From Pectobacterium cacticida (lineage in GTDB: Bacteria > Pseudomonadota > Gammaproteobacteria > Enterobacterales > Enterobacteriaceae): a stretch of DNA of 64,000 nucleotides. Under the pieces are notes generated by a model, which saw only the letters and a program-made list of their open reading frames with translations, made no database searches and was not told where the DNA came from. Shown here piece after piece: positions 28,590 to 37,478 of this stretch. The first letter of the stretch is position 1. Every line of letters starts with the position of its first letter. The DNA lies in contig NZ_CP133656.1 in NCBI RefSeq assembly GCF_036885195.1, positions 3,162,001 to 3,226,000 of the forward strand, in the 5' to 3' direction. The position numbers were made by a program, and so were the translations under genes.

Positions 28590-29507
28590 TTATTTTTTTG
28601 GTAACACGCCGGCATCAACGAGCGTTTGCCGGACCTGCGCTTTCTGCTCACTATTTAATGGCTGGGTCGGCGCTAAACAGGTAGTAGAAATATCCATTCC
28701 CACCAGCACCATAGCTTCTTTCACTACATTCACAAATGGGCTGTCTATTTGATAAAGGCGCGGTAATTGCAAAATAGTTTTATGCATCGCCAGTGCCTCC
28801 GCTAATTGCCCTTGACGGAGTGCCTGGTAGATACCAACAGACAACTCCGGTGCAAAATTGGCACTGGCGGAAATTGCGCCATCGCCTCCCATTAGCAGGG
28901 TATTCAATAAGTGATCGTCAAAACCGCAGAACACTGAGAAATTGGGATGGGCAGGCTTCACCGTGACGATCATATCGCGCAAATGCGCCACAGAATCGAT
29001 GGTGTCTTTTATACCGACAATGTTGTGATGTGCATCAGCCAGACGTTTCACTAGCGCGGGATAAAGATCCTGACCAGTGAGCGTGGGGAAATTATACAAA
29101 ATTACTGGGAGCGAAACGGCAGTGGCGATAGCCCTGTAATATTCCATTAGGTTCTCTTCGGTAATATGCCAGTAATAGGGATTAATGGCGACCACCGCAT
29201 CGGCGCCAATGGCCTCAGCATGTTGGCTCAACGCAACAGCTTCACGCGTGTTGGTACTGCCCACGCCAATCAATACTGGAACTCGGCGATCCACCATAGG
29301 CACTACTGCTTCCGCCAGAGCCATACGCTCCGCCGTCGACATCTGTGAAAATTCACCTCCCGTACCGAGGAAAAACAGCCCATCCACCCCCGCAGCGATC
29401 AAGCGATCAATCACGCGCTGCATACCCGCTACATCCAAAAGGCCGTCATCCGTAAAGATTGATGACACCGGCGGGATAATTCCCGTAAACGCTGTGATAC
29501 ACCCCAT
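28590..29507 (-). CDS. yjhH: 2-Dehydro-3-deoxy-D-pentonate aldolase (YjhH/YagE family)
   Basis: A 305-residue class I aldolase of the DapA/NAL superfamily, splitting 2-dehydro-3-deoxy-D-pentonate into pyruvate and glycolaldehyde. Visible are the GTGGEF loop (LFFLGTGGEFSQMS), the catalytic Tyr region PVILYNFPTLTGQD and the Schiff-base Lys in NIVGIKDTIDSVAHL (near residue 167). Length and pattern agree with E. coli YjhH/YagE. AAGGAGAATTGA precedes the ATG. It is the first gene of the leftward operon; its 497-bp upstream region contains two inverted repeats and a 7-bp tandem repeat. Confidence 0.94.
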   Translation of the reverse strand: MGCITAFTGIIPPVSSIFTDDGLLDVAGMQRVIDRLIAAGVDGLFFLGTGGEFSQMSTAERMALAEAVVPMVDRRVPVLIGVGSTNTREAVALSQHAEAIGADAVVAINPYYWHITEENLMEYYRAIATAVSLPVILYNFPTLTGQDLYPALVKRLADAHHNIVGIKDTIDSVAHLRDMIVTVKPAHPNFSVFCGFDDHLLNTLLMGGDGAISASANFAPELSVGIYQALRQGQLAEALAMHKTILQLPRLYQIDSPFVNVVKEAMVLVGMDISTTCLAPTQPLNSEQKAQVRQTLVDAGVLPKK

Positions 29508-29576
29508 TCAATTCTCCTTACAGCACTAGATAACCAAAAAGAAACGAGCTCGCGATCCATATTTAATCGGCCAAGT

Positions 29577-29625
29577 CATTTTGTTTTACATTATAAAACT
29601 AAGTTCTATATTTCATAACAAAATG
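29577..29625. promoter_or_regulatory. Spaced inverted repeat upstream of yjhH
   Basis: CATTTTGTT (29577-29585) and AACAAAATG (29617-29625) are exact inverted copies 31 bp apart, 70-118 bp upstream of the aldolase ATG. They may bracket the promoter as regulator half-sites, perhaps for the IclR protein at 24025. Confidence 0.45.
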
Positions 29626-29628
29626 CTA

Positions 29629-29647
29629 GCACCACAACTTGTGGTGC
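29629..29647. promoter_or_regulatory. Perfect 19-bp palindrome upstream of yjhH
   Basis: GCACCACAA-C-TTGTGGTGC is an exact 9-1-9 palindrome 122 bp upstream of the aldolase start. A one-base centre favours a protein-binding site over a hairpin. Confidence 0.6.
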
Positions 29648-29760
29648 GTAAATAACCAACTGAGTGCAACATTAAGAATTGGTCACTGGATCACAAAACC
29701 TAGAAGTGAAGGTAAAAAGGGAAGCAGTAATACCTAGCGGCATGGAATCCTGAATCGGAG

Positions 29761-29857
29761 ATGGAAGATGGAAGATGGAAGATGGAAGATGGAAGATGGA
29801 AGATGGAAGATGGAAGATGGAAGATGGAAGATGGAAGATGGAAGATGGAAGATGGAA
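29761..29857. repeat. Heptanucleotide tandem repeat (ATGGAAG), about 14 copies
   Basis: Ninety-seven bases of uninterrupted ATGGAAG units, followed by AAAAAATAGC. It lies between the 5' region of the xylonate operon and the 3' end of pdxA2. A 7-bp unit changes frame when copies are gained or lost, and every frame is open, but I see no convincing gene using it. Perfect copies indicate recent slippage. Confidence 0.97.
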
Positions 29858-30004
29858 AAAAATAGCGCAAACGGGTGTAACGCGATGACGTTCACTCTAT
29901 TCCTAATGGCAGGATACTCAAACCCGCCCGAGGGCGGGAAATTCATTACCTGATATCTACGTCGCTGAAAACACCACGCCGACTGCGGGGGCGAAGGACG
30001 GCAA

Positions 30005-30985
30005 TCAGGCGAGTTGCAGCGCGAGTTGGATCGAAATTGCCATACTTTCGGATTTGGCTTTTCCCGTCCAGGCAATGTCAAACGCGGTGCCGTGGTCGGC
30101 AGAAGTACGAATAAACGGTAATCCAGCGGTGATATTTACCCCATCGTAGAAGCCCAGCAGCTTGAGCGGAATGTGCCCCTGATCGTGATACATCGCAACC
30201 ACCATGTCGTACTGGCCTTCATACGCCTGTAAGTAAACCGTATCCGGCGGGCATGGGCCAGACACATCAATGCCTTTGGCTTTCATCGCGTCGACCGCTG
30301 GCGTTACGATGTTGATCTCTTCGTCACCAAATAGGCCGTTCTCTCCCGCATGCGGATTAACGCCAGCCACCGCGATGCGGGGGTGTGCAAAACCGACGCG
30401 CTTAAGGAAGGTATCCGCTATGTTGATCACTGTTTCCACACGCTCACGGTTAAGCGTATCCAGGAATTTACGCAGCGCAATATGCGTTGAGACGTGAATT
30501 ACCTTTAGTTTCTCTGTGTACAACACCATCGCATAGTCACGGCTGTGAGTCAGTTCCGCCAGCAACTCAGTGTGGCCAGGATAATGATGCCCAGCAGAGT
30601 ATAGGGCTTCTTTATTCAGCGGCGCAGTCGCGATCGCATGGACTTCCCCCCCTAGTGCCAGTTCGGTCGCTTTTTTAATACAGCGGTAGGCGAGATCCCC
30701 GGCCTGAGCCTGAACCAACCCCGGCTTTAGCGCTTGCGGTCGCGCTAACGGCTCATCAATGATGTTGATCACACCAGGCGCGAACGCCGCGTCGGCGGGT
30801 TTATCAATCACATTCAGCGTGACGGATGGCGCCACATTAAGCGCCAGAATACGGCGCATCGTCTGGACACAGCCCACCACCACGGCAGGTGCGCCGGACA
30901 GCTCGCCGTCGGCCAGCGCCTTGATAATAATTTCCGGCCCAATCCCGGCAGGATCCCCCATCGTTACCGCAATAATTTTACTCAC
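30005..30985 (-). CDS. pdxA2: D-Threonate 4-phosphate dehydrogenase (PdxA2)
   Basis: A PdxA-family NAD-dependent dehydrogenase, about 326 residues. With DUF1537 kinases, PdxA2 proteins oxidise and decarboxylate D-threonate or D-erythronate 4-phosphate to dihydroxyacetone phosphate. Seen here: VTMGDPAGIGPEI at the start, the metal/substrate region IATAPLNKEAL...GHTELLAEL, VHVSTHIALR-like VIHVSTHIALRKF, GVNPHAGENGLFGDEE, and MYHDQGHIPLKLL with FIRTSADHGTAFDIA. The start is a GTG at 30985 with GAGGAGAGAATCA before it, overlapping the kinase stop by 8 bp; an ATG at 31039 lies deep in the kinase gene and is unlikely. It works directly after DtnK. Confidence 0.93.
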   Translation of the reverse strand: MSKIIAVTMGDPAGIGPEIIIKALADGELSGAPAVVVGCVQTMRRILALNVAPSVTLNVIDKPADAAFAPGVINIIDEPLARPQALKPGLVQAQAGDLAYRCIKKATELALGGEVHAIATAPLNKEALYSAGHHYPGHTELLAELTHSRDYAMVLYTEKLKVIHVSTHIALRKFLDTLNRERVETVINIADTFLKRVGFAHPRIAVAGVNPHAGENGLFGDEEINIVTPAVDAMKAKGIDVSGPCPPDTVYLQAYEGQYDMVVAMYHDQGHIPLKLLGFYDGVNITAGLPFIRTSADHGTAFDIAWTGKAKSESMAISIQLALQLA

Positions 30986-32312
30986 TGATTCTCTCCTCAA
31001 TAAAACGCAAAATGTCGAGCAGGGTAGCGTCGTTGCCAAAACCCCCGGCCTTAGTCATGACAGGAGTCGTGCCGACCATGCTGTTCAGCAGATATCCCCA
31101 AGGTACACAGGATGCGATTTGCCCCTTAATCTGAAAGCCCGTCGCGCCCAAAGCGGTGGCTACGGCAATCGCAATGTCGCCACCAGATAAATACAACCCT
31201 CCCGGTAAGCGTTGCGCCTCGCGGCGATCCAGCGCCTGAACCACGCGGCACGTCAGTTCTCCCAGCCCGTGGCTGATGGTTTCGCCTAATTGCTGGCGGC
31301 TAAGCCCTAGCGCCCGGCAACGCGCATCAATCTTGAAGCGCTGCTCCGGATTGTGGCGAGGACGCATAATGCAGTGTCGCCCGTTTACCAGCGCGCTTAC
31401 CGCTTCCTGACATAACGAGTTCATCGTGGCGTCGCAATCGGGAGAGAAGAACGTGTTGATGTCGATGTCCACTATGACGACATCGCGATGCCGCTGCGCA
31501 AAGGCAATCTGTTTTTGAGCGATATCACTCATCGATCCAACGACTGCCAGCAGCGGCATGTTGTCGTTACGCGTGAAACCCAATGCGGCCGCCAGCGCAT
31601 CGCTCAACCCGGCAGAGCCGACCAACAGCGGACGGAACGGCAATGACTTCGCCGCGTCAATGATATGCCGCAGATCGTCCTGTACTTCGGTATCCAAAAT
31701 AATCAGACGGACACCCGCCTCTGCCAGTTGTTGCAAACGGCGGGCTAAATGGGGCTGGCGCACTTCTTCAAGATGAATCTCAGCACTGGGTAATGCGGTT
31801 TGTTCCGCCAGACGAGTGGCGATAGAAGACGAGGCCACCGGCGTCATTGGATCGCTGGCGAACTCCGTGTCGGTAAGCAGACGACCATTAACCCAGACGT
31901 CGCCTTGTCGGGTAACACGCCCCAACGTTGGCGACGCCGCTGCAATCAGTGCGATAGGCGCCGCAGCCGCAGACAGCGCGGCGGCCACTTCCGCGCCCAC
32001 ATTTCCACGCAGCGTCGAGTCGATTTTCTTGATAATCCAGCCTTGCCCCCCGGCCGCACGCCAGGCGGCGATGGCGTCGCCGATACGCAAAGACGCCACG
32101 TCGCTACGCTCGGCACGACTATTGGTATTGATAACGACCGCGTCGCCCAGCAAATCGGCATGGAGTTTGTTCGCGTCAAAAATGACGTTAACCTGCGCGC
32201 CATGCTGCGCCAGACCGACGCCTGCATCATTAGCCCCTGTAAAATCATCAGCAACCACCAAGACCTGTTCTGCTGACTGCTGCACGTTTGGCATAGTGCG
32301 TTCCCACTCCAT
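30978..32312 (-). CDS. dtnK: Four-carbon acid sugar kinase (DUF1537), probable D-threonate kinase
   Basis: A 444-residue kinase of the DUF1537 (YgbK-like) family. The N-terminal domain begins LVVADDFTGANDAGVGLAQHGAQVNVI and contains IIKKIDSTLRGNVGAEVAAAL; the C-terminal nucleotide-binding domain has GGLYLSGGDIAIAVATALGATGFQIKGQ and VPWGYL and TKAGGFGNDATL. Members phosphorylate D-threonate, D-erythronate, L-threonate or 3-oxo-tetronate. Coupling by overlap with a PdxA2 gene, and absence of an OtnC/OtnI set, point to D-threonate (or D-erythronate). A second ATG lies 18 bp in. The promoter region carries a CRP-like site and a direct repeat. Confidence 0.9.
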   Translation of the reverse strand: MEWERTMPNVQQSAEQVLVVADDFTGANDAGVGLAQHGAQVNVIFDANKLHADLLGDAVVINTNSRAERSDVASLRIGDAIAAWRAAGGQGWIIKKIDSTLRGNVGAEVAAALSAAAAPIALIAAASPTLGRVTRQGDVWVNGRLLTDTEFASDPMTPVASSSIATRLAEQTALPSAEIHLEEVRQPHLARRLQQLAEAGVRLIILDTEVQDDLRHIIDAAKSLPFRPLLVGSAGLSDALAAALGFTRNDNMPLLAVVGSMSDIAQKQIAFAQRHRDVVIVDIDINTFFSPDCDATMNSLCQEAVSALVNGRHCIMRPRHNPEQRFKIDARCRALGLSRQQLGETISHGLGELTCRVVQALDRREAQRLPGGLYLSGGDIAIAVATALGATGFQIKGQIASCVPWGYLLNSMVGTTPVMTKAGGFGNDATLLDILRFIEERISE

Positions 32313-32321
32313 GATTACCTG

Positions 32322-32355
32322 ATATTTGATTATATTAAATCATATTTGATTATAT
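32322..32355. promoter_or_regulatory. Direct repeat, possible operator pair
   Basis: ATATTTGATTATAT occurs twice, at 32322-32335 and 32342-32355, exactly 20 bp apart (two helical turns) directly upstream of dtnK. This arrangement suits cooperative binding by a regulator on one face of the DNA. Confidence 0.6.
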
Positions 32356-32370
32356 GTGAGCAATCTCAAA
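32355..32370. promoter_or_regulatory. CRP-like site between dtnK and Fe-ADH gene
   Basis: TGTGAGCAATCTCAAA matches TGTGA-N6-TCACA in nine of ten positions. It lies 42 bp upstream of the dtnK start and 153 bp upstream of the divergent dehydrogenase gene, so catabolite control of one or both is plausible. Confidence 0.6.
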
Positions 32371-32522
32371 TTATTTAACAGCCATTTCACCTATAAATTG
32401 TCACCACAATGCAGCACAGCATGTTCGTAAGTGAATACATCACGCGATATGACTGAAATCAATCATTTCCGTGTTAACGATCTGGCAAAGACGAGAAAAG
32501 AGAAAAAGGCAAGGTAATAGGC

Positions 32523-33659
32523 ATGAATATCAATAGCACGATCCTCAGCGGTCACCGGGTACTTCAGGACATCCGTTACCTGTTAACAGGGAAACAGCAC
32601 GTTTTATTGGTTACTGACCAAAACATCGTTGGGCTACCTGACGTTCAGACGCTGATCGCACACGTTAAGCAAGCCGTTCCGCAGCTTCTGTTCGTTGATA
32701 ATGTGCCTGCCGAACCCAGTCAACATGACGTCGCAAAGATACTGGGCCAGCTCACACAACCCCAAACCGATCTGGTGATTGGCATCGGCGGCGGCAGCGT
32801 CCTGGACGTCGCCAAGCTGCTTTCTGTCCTGTGCGCGGGTGATGAAACCGTTACGCTGGATAGCCTGCTGGCGGGAGAAAAACCGACGCGCCGCACAACC
32901 TCTCTGCTCATTCCGACCACGGCGGGCACCGGCTCGGAAGCGACGCCAAATGCTATTCTGGCAATCCCGGAGAAAGAGACCAAAGTCGGTATTATTACCC
33001 CGGTGATGCTACCGGATTACGTCGCGCTGGTGCCGGAACTGACCACTAGCATGCCTCCGCACATCGCCGCGTCGACGGGTATCGATGCGCTTTGCCATCT
33101 GATTGAGTGCTTTACCTCAACAAGCGCTAACCCGGTCAGCGACAACTACGCGCTGATTGGGCTGAAAAAGCTGTTTGCCCACCTCGAAACCTCGGTACGC
33201 GAACCCGGCAATCTGGACGCCAAGCTCAATATGTTGTGGGCCTCTTATTATGGCGGCGCCGCGATTGCCCACGCTGGTACGCATCTGGTTCACGCCATGT
33301 CTTACCCGCTGGGCGGCAAATACCACATTCCCCACGGCGTGGCGAACGCCATCCTGCTCGCCCCTTGCATGCGTTTCGTGCAGAACGCCGCGCAGGAAAA
33401 ATTCGCTCAAGCCTATGACCTGCTGCCAGATGCCGATCTAACGCTCGCGACAGCGGAAAAAGCGCAGGCGCTGGTGACGTATTTCAGCGCGTTGGTTAAA
33501 CGCCTCAACCTACCTAACACCCTACAGCAACTTGGCGTGGAAAAGGCGCATCTGCCCTATCTGGTTGATGCGGCCTTGCAGGTTCAGCGCCTGATGAAAA
33601 ATGTGCCGACACAGGTCTGTGCCGACGATGTCCGTGAGGTTTACCTGACGCTGTTTTAA
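32523..33659 (+). CDS. Iron-containing alcohol dehydrogenase
   Basis: A 378-residue group III alcohol dehydrogenase. The NAD-binding motif GIGGGSVLDVAKLLSVL is at about 87-103, the nucleotide loop PTTAGTGSEATPNAI at about 136, and metal ligands lie in STGIDALCHLIECFTS (Asp, His) and in HAMSYPLGGKYHIPHGVANAILL (two His). Family members reduce aldehydes such as lactaldehyde or succinic or tartronic semialdehyde, or oxidise alcohols. It is first in a rightward set followed 51 bp later by a DapA-like aldolase, so it may reduce the aldehyde that aldolase releases. It is divergent from dtnK. The start ATG has AAGGTAATAGGC before it. Confidence 0.93.
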   Translation: MNINSTILSGHRVLQDIRYLLTGKQHVLLVTDQNIVGLPDVQTLIAHVKQAVPQLLFVDNVPAEPSQHDVAKILGQLTQPQTDLVIGIGGGSVLDVAKLLSVLCAGDETVTLDSLLAGEKPTRRTTSLLIPTTAGTGSEATPNAILAIPEKETKVGIITPVMLPDYVALVPELTTSMPPHIAASTGIDALCHLIECFTSTSANPVSDNYALIGLKKLFAHLETSVREPGNLDAKLNMLWASYYGGAAIAHAGTHLVHAMSYPLGGKYHIPHGVANAILLAPCMRFVQNAAQEKFAQAYDLLPDADLTLATAEKAQALVTYFSALVKRLNLPNTLQQLGVEKAHLPYLVDAALQVQRLMKNVPTQVCADDVREVYLTLF

Positions 33660-33710
33660 GCCAAACCGCGCCGCGTTTCCCTCTTTCAATCATGTGTACG
33701 AGGAACCCCA

Positions 33711-34595
33711 ATGAGTAAAAACATTACCGGCGTCCTGACCGCCATCGTTACACCGTTTGATCACCAAGGTGAATTTAACCCCGCCGCGCTGCGGCTTCAA
33801 ATCCAGCGCCAGATGCGCTACGGCAACGGTATTTTTTGCAACGGCACCAACGGTGAGTTTTTTGTGCTGCACACCGATGAAAAAGTCGCCGTTACCGAGA
33901 CCTGCGTCGATGAAGTGGGCCGAAAGGTGCCCGTTGTCGGTCACATTGGTGAAATTTCCACGCGCGAAACCATCAAGCTCGGCAAACGTATCGCCGCGCT
34001 GGGCGTCGATGCCGTTTCGGTTATCACACCGTATTTTATTCCCCTCAAACAGGAAGAACTGATCGCCCACTACACCGCCGTAGCCGATGCGCTGACCGTG
34101 CCAGTGTTTCTCTATAATATTCCAGCCCGCACGGGGAATACGCTGGCGCCAGAAACCGTCCGCACGCTGGCGGATCATCCAAACATCATCGGTATCAAAG
34201 ACAGCGCAGGCAGCTATGAAAGCCTCAGCGGTTATTTACACGCCGTGAAAGACGTTGATGGTTTTGATGTGTTGAATGGCCCGGATTCGTTGATCCATCA
34301 GGGATTTGTTGACGGTTGTTCCGCCTGCATTTCCGGGCTGGCCAACGTAGCGCCGGAACCCATCAGCCAGATCTGGCATCGTTTTCACGCCGGCGACATC
34401 GAAGGTTCTCGTCAGGCGCAAGAACAGGTCGCCGAACTACGTAAGACGTTATACGCCATCGCGTTCTCACCGGCGGTGGTGAAAAAAGCGCTCACCCTGA
34501 TGGGACATGATGTCGGCGTCAGCCGTTATCCGATCCAATTCTCAACTCAGGATGAAGACAACATCCGCCGCATACTTAATCAATTCTCGCAGTAA
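33711..34595 (+). CDS. DapA/NanA-family aldolase
   Basis: A 294-residue class I aldolase or synthase of the DapA/N-acetylneuraminate lyase family. The motifs are FCNGTNGEFFVL (phosphate/carboxylate loop), VPVFLYNIPARTGNTL with the catalytic Tyr, and the Schiff-base Lys in NIIGIKDSAGSYESL (near residue 164). True DapA has GTTGE; here it is GTNGE as in sugar-acid aldolases. A pyruvate-releasing aldolase acting on a 2-keto-3-deoxy acid is the best reading. It lies between an Fe-alcohol dehydrogenase and a sodium symporter with a sialidase-like protein next, the layout of a sialic-acid type operon. GAGGAACCCCA precedes the ATG. Confidence 0.9.
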   Translation: MSKNITGVLTAIVTPFDHQGEFNPAALRLQIQRQMRYGNGIFCNGTNGEFFVLHTDEKVAVTETCVDEVGRKVPVVGHIGEISTRETIKLGKRIAALGVDAVSVITPYFIPLKQEELIAHYTAVADALTVPVFLYNIPARTGNTLAPETVRTLADHPNIIGIKDSAGSYESLSGYLHAVKDVDGFDVLNGPDSLIHQGFVDGCSACISGLANVAPEPISQIWHRFHAGDIEGSRQAQEQVAELRKTLYAIAFSPAVVKKALTLMGHDVGVSRYPIQFSTQDEDNIRRILNQFSQ

Positions 34596-34633
34596 CAGAG
34601 AAATCTCAATTTCCATCTATAGGCCGAGAAGAT

Positions 34634-36049
34634 ATGAACCATTTTAATTTTACCGACACCCTCATTATCATTGGGATGATAGTGTTTTATATCGCATTCA
34701 CCTCATGGGTGACGCTTAAATTACGCAGTAAATCCAATTCAGAATTTATGGAAGGCTCCCGTGCGCTACCGGCTTTTATCGTCGGAATTCTATTGATGAC
34801 TGAATTCATTGGGGCCAAATCCACTATAGGAACAGCACAGTCCGCATTCGAAAATGGGATTGCCGCGTCGTGGTCGGTCATTGGCGCAGCCATCGGTTTC
34901 CTGCTGTTCGGGATGATTTTAGTCAAAAAGATCTATAACACGGGTAAAGTTACTATTTCCGGCGCTATTGCAGAAAAATATGGCACATCGACCAAGAATA
35001 TTATTTCGATCATTATGATCTACGCGTTGCTACTGGTAAACGTAGGTAATTACGTTAGCGGCGCAGCGGCCATATCGACTGTGTTGAAAATTTCTCTGCC
35101 CGTTGCGGCCTTGATTACGGCTATCGTCAGTACGTTTTACTTTTATTTTGGTGGCTTGAAAGGCGTTGCTTACGTGACGTTAATTCATAGCGCAATAAAA
35201 TACATCGGCGTAATGATCATTTTATACGTGGCGCTGAAAATGACTGGTGGTATTACGCCAATGGTCGAAAAAATGCCAGATTATTACTGGACGTGGGATG
35301 GTAAAATCGGGGCCAGCACTATTTTTGCATGGCTTATTGGCACCATTGGCTCCATTTTCTGTACGCAATTCGTTATTCAGGCCATTTCATCAACAAGAAA
35401 TGCGGCCAGCGCCAAACGAGCTACCTGGATCGCCTTCATCTTCTGCATGCCGATTGCGATTGCAATTGCGGTTATCGGCGTCGCGGCGAAGTTCGCTCAT
35501 CCAGAGATCAACAGCCTGTATGCGATGCCAATCTTCCTTCAAGATATGAACCCATGGCTTGCAGGGTTAGTGACAACCTCTCTGGTCGCATCGATCTTCA
35601 TTAGTGTAAGTACCGTGGCGTTGGCGATTGCGTCACTGATCGTGAAAGATTTCTACGTCCCATACTACAATCCGACGCCAGAAAAAGAGATGAAAATGAC
35701 ACGAGTATTCTCGCTCATTATTGGATTCTTGCCGTTAATTTTCGTCCTGCTGGTGCCGGAAGTTCTAAAGCTATCGTTTTTTACTCGCGCTATTCGCCTA
35801 TCCATTTCAGTCGTTGCTGTGATCGCATTCTATCTGCCGTTTTTTAACAGCGCACGCGGAGCAAACGCTAGCCTGATTGCAGCCTGCGTGCTCACCTCCG
35901 TCTGGTATATCCTCGGCAACCCGTACGGTATCGATAACATGTATATCGCGTTGGTTACCCCAGCTATTGTCATGCTGATCGATCGCCTGATTCCGAATAA
36001 AGCAACCAAGATCAAACTTTCTCAAACTGAAAAGCAACCAGGAGCCTAA
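34634..36049 (+). CDS. Sodium:solute symporter (SSS family)
   Basis: A 471-residue inner-membrane sodium symporter with about thirteen hydrophobic segments. Features include FMEGSRALPAFIVGILLMTEFIGAKSTIGTAQSAFENGIAASW near the start and the TSLVASIFISVSTVALAIASLIVKDFYVPYY helix, whose paired Ser/Thr residues resemble the Na2 site in this family. Close relatives import sialic acid, galactose, proline or pantothenate. It is 38 bp after the aldolase gene and 3 bp before the propeller gene, so it should import the acid sugar they handle. The local A+T content is higher than that of its neighbours. Confidence 0.92.
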   Translation: MNHFNFTDTLIIIGMIVFYIAFTSWVTLKLRSKSNSEFMEGSRALPAFIVGILLMTEFIGAKSTIGTAQSAFENGIAASWSVIGAAIGFLLFGMILVKKIYNTGKVTISGAIAEKYGTSTKNIISIIMIYALLLVNVGNYVSGAAAISTVLKISLPVAALITAIVSTFYFYFGGLKGVAYVTLIHSAIKYIGVMIILYVALKMTGGITPMVEKMPDYYWTWDGKIGASTIFAWLIGTIGSIFCTQFVIQAISSTRNAASAKRATWIAFIFCMPIAIAIAVIGVAAKFAHPEINSLYAMPIFLQDMNPWLAGLVTTSLVASIFISVSTVALAIASLIVKDFYVPYYNPTPEKEMKMTRVFSLIIGFLPLIFVLLVPEVLKLSFFTRAIRLSISVVAVIAFYLPFFNSARGANASLIAACVLTSVWYILGNPYGIDNMYIALVTPAIVMLIDRLIPNKATKIKLSQTEKQPGA

Positions 36050-36052
36050 GTC

Positions 36053-37240
36053 ATGAGTAGCGAAATCATTACCGTGGAACGTAGTGGGAAAATGCATCAC
36101 GCAGCAGGGGATGACGCGCGTCTGGATGCCTACATTCCATCGGAATGCCCGCAGAATCATGCGGCCAACCTACTGCATTTGCCCAATGGCGATGTTTTGT
36201 GCGCCTGGTTCGGCGGCACGCAAGAAGGGATTGCGGATATTTCTATCTATCTGTCTCGCCTTGCGCGGGGCAGCGATTGCTGGAGCAAAGCCATTAAGCT
36301 CTCGGAGGATGCTACACGTTCCGAACAGAACCCCGTACTGTTCCTCGCGCCAGATAATGTGTTGTGGCTTCTGTATACCGCGCAGAAATCCGGTAACCAG
36401 GACACCGCCATTGTGCGTTACCGCCAATCCACTGATTTTGGCGCCACCTGGGGCAAGATCGAAACCTTGCTCGATCAGCCGGGCACCTTTATTCGTCAGC
36501 CCATTACCGTACTGGAGAATGGCGACTGGCTATTGCCTGTATTCTACTGTCGCGTGCAACCGGGGGAAAAATGGGTCGGCAACTATGATGATAGCGCGGT
36601 GAAAATCTCCAGCGACCAAGGCAAAACCTGGCAGGAATACCCGGTGCCAAACAGCACTGGCTGTGTGCATATGAACATCACCCCGTTGCAGGATGGTACG
36701 CTGCTGGCACTGTATCGTAGCCGTTGGGCGGATTTTATCTATCAAAGCCGTTCAACGGATGGAGGGAAAACCTGGTCAGAACCGGTAGCGACCGATTTGC
36801 CAAACAATAATTCGTCCATTCAGGTGACAACGCTAAAAAACGGACATTTAGCGCTGGTGTTTAATCATATGAGCGCCGCCAATGCCACCGAGCGCCGTCT
36901 GTCTCTGTACGATGAGATCGAAGATGAAGAAGACAAAACCAGCAACGCTGCAATGCCGGACGTTAAGGCTGGGGGTCGTAGCGCCTTCTGGGGAGCTCCA
37001 CGAGCGCCAATGACGATAGCGATTTCGGAAGACGGCGGTAAAAGTTGGCCATGGCAGCGCAATATCGAAGTCGGTGACGGTTATTGCATGACCAATAACT
37101 CCACGGAAAAACTGAATCGCGAGTTCTCTTATCCCAGCATTAAGCAGGCGCGAGACGGTAAGTTGCATGTGGCATTCACCTACTTCCGGCAGGCAATCAA
37201 GCACGTCGTGATAGATGAAGCCTGGGTTAAGGCGAACTAA
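36053..37240 (+). CDS. Sialidase-like six-bladed propeller protein (BNR/Asp-box)
   Basis: A 395-residue protein with four clear Asp-boxes (S-x-D-x-G-x-T/S-W): STDFGATW, SSDQGKTW, STDGGKTW and SEDGGKSW, at roughly residues 128, 183, 234 and 324. This marks the sialidase/BNR propeller fold. There is no signal peptide, so it acts in the cytoplasm on an imported oligosaccharide or modified sugar. The N-terminal YIPSECPQNHAANLLHLPNGDVLCAWFGGTQEG replaces the classical sialidase RIP motif. In other bacteria this fold includes enzymes for Kdo/Dha units of rhamnogalacturonan II and rhamnose-glucuronate lyases, as well as sialidases. The exact activity here is unknown. It is coupled to the symporter (3-bp gap). 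Confidence 0.85.
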   Translation: MSSEIITVERSGKMHHAAGDDARLDAYIPSECPQNHAANLLHLPNGDVLCAWFGGTQEGIADISIYLSRLARGSDCWSKAIKLSEDATRSEQNPVLFLAPDNVLWLLYTAQKSGNQDTAIVRYRQSTDFGATWGKIETLLDQPGTFIRQPITVLENGDWLLPVFYCRVQPGEKWVGNYDDSAVKISSDQGKTWQEYPVPNSTGCVHMNITPLQDGTLLALYRSRWADFIYQSRSTDGGKTWSEPVATDLPNNNSSIQVTTLKNGHLALVFNHMSAANATERRLSLYDEIEDEEDKTSNAAMPDVKAGGRSAFWGAPRAPMTIAISEDGGKSWPWQRNIEVGDGYCMTNNSTEKLNREFSYPSIKQARDGKLHVAFTYFRQAIKHVVIDEAWVKAN

Positions 37241-37478
37241 ACCACGTCTCCGCCATTGGCGACGGTTAAAGAACGACACGGTAATAATGCGAGAGAAAAA
37301 TCAGGCGTTCTCATCAGAAATATAAACGTTAGGAACATTTTTAACATTGTCAGTGGTGGCCCGAATAGTGAATCTCAGGGATGAGATTACGTTCTAATGT
37401 CACACGCTAAATCTTACAAAGGATGGGGTTACAGCATCTTCGCGTTCCCCTATTCCCTATTATCTTCAGGATACCATT

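Noticed and set aside
29734..30081. Frames running through the 7-bp repeat (MEDGRWK units on plus, SSIFHLP units on minus).
   Set aside because: Any 7-bp repeat without stops is open in all frames; no start signals or family likeness, and the minus frame overlaps pdxA2.
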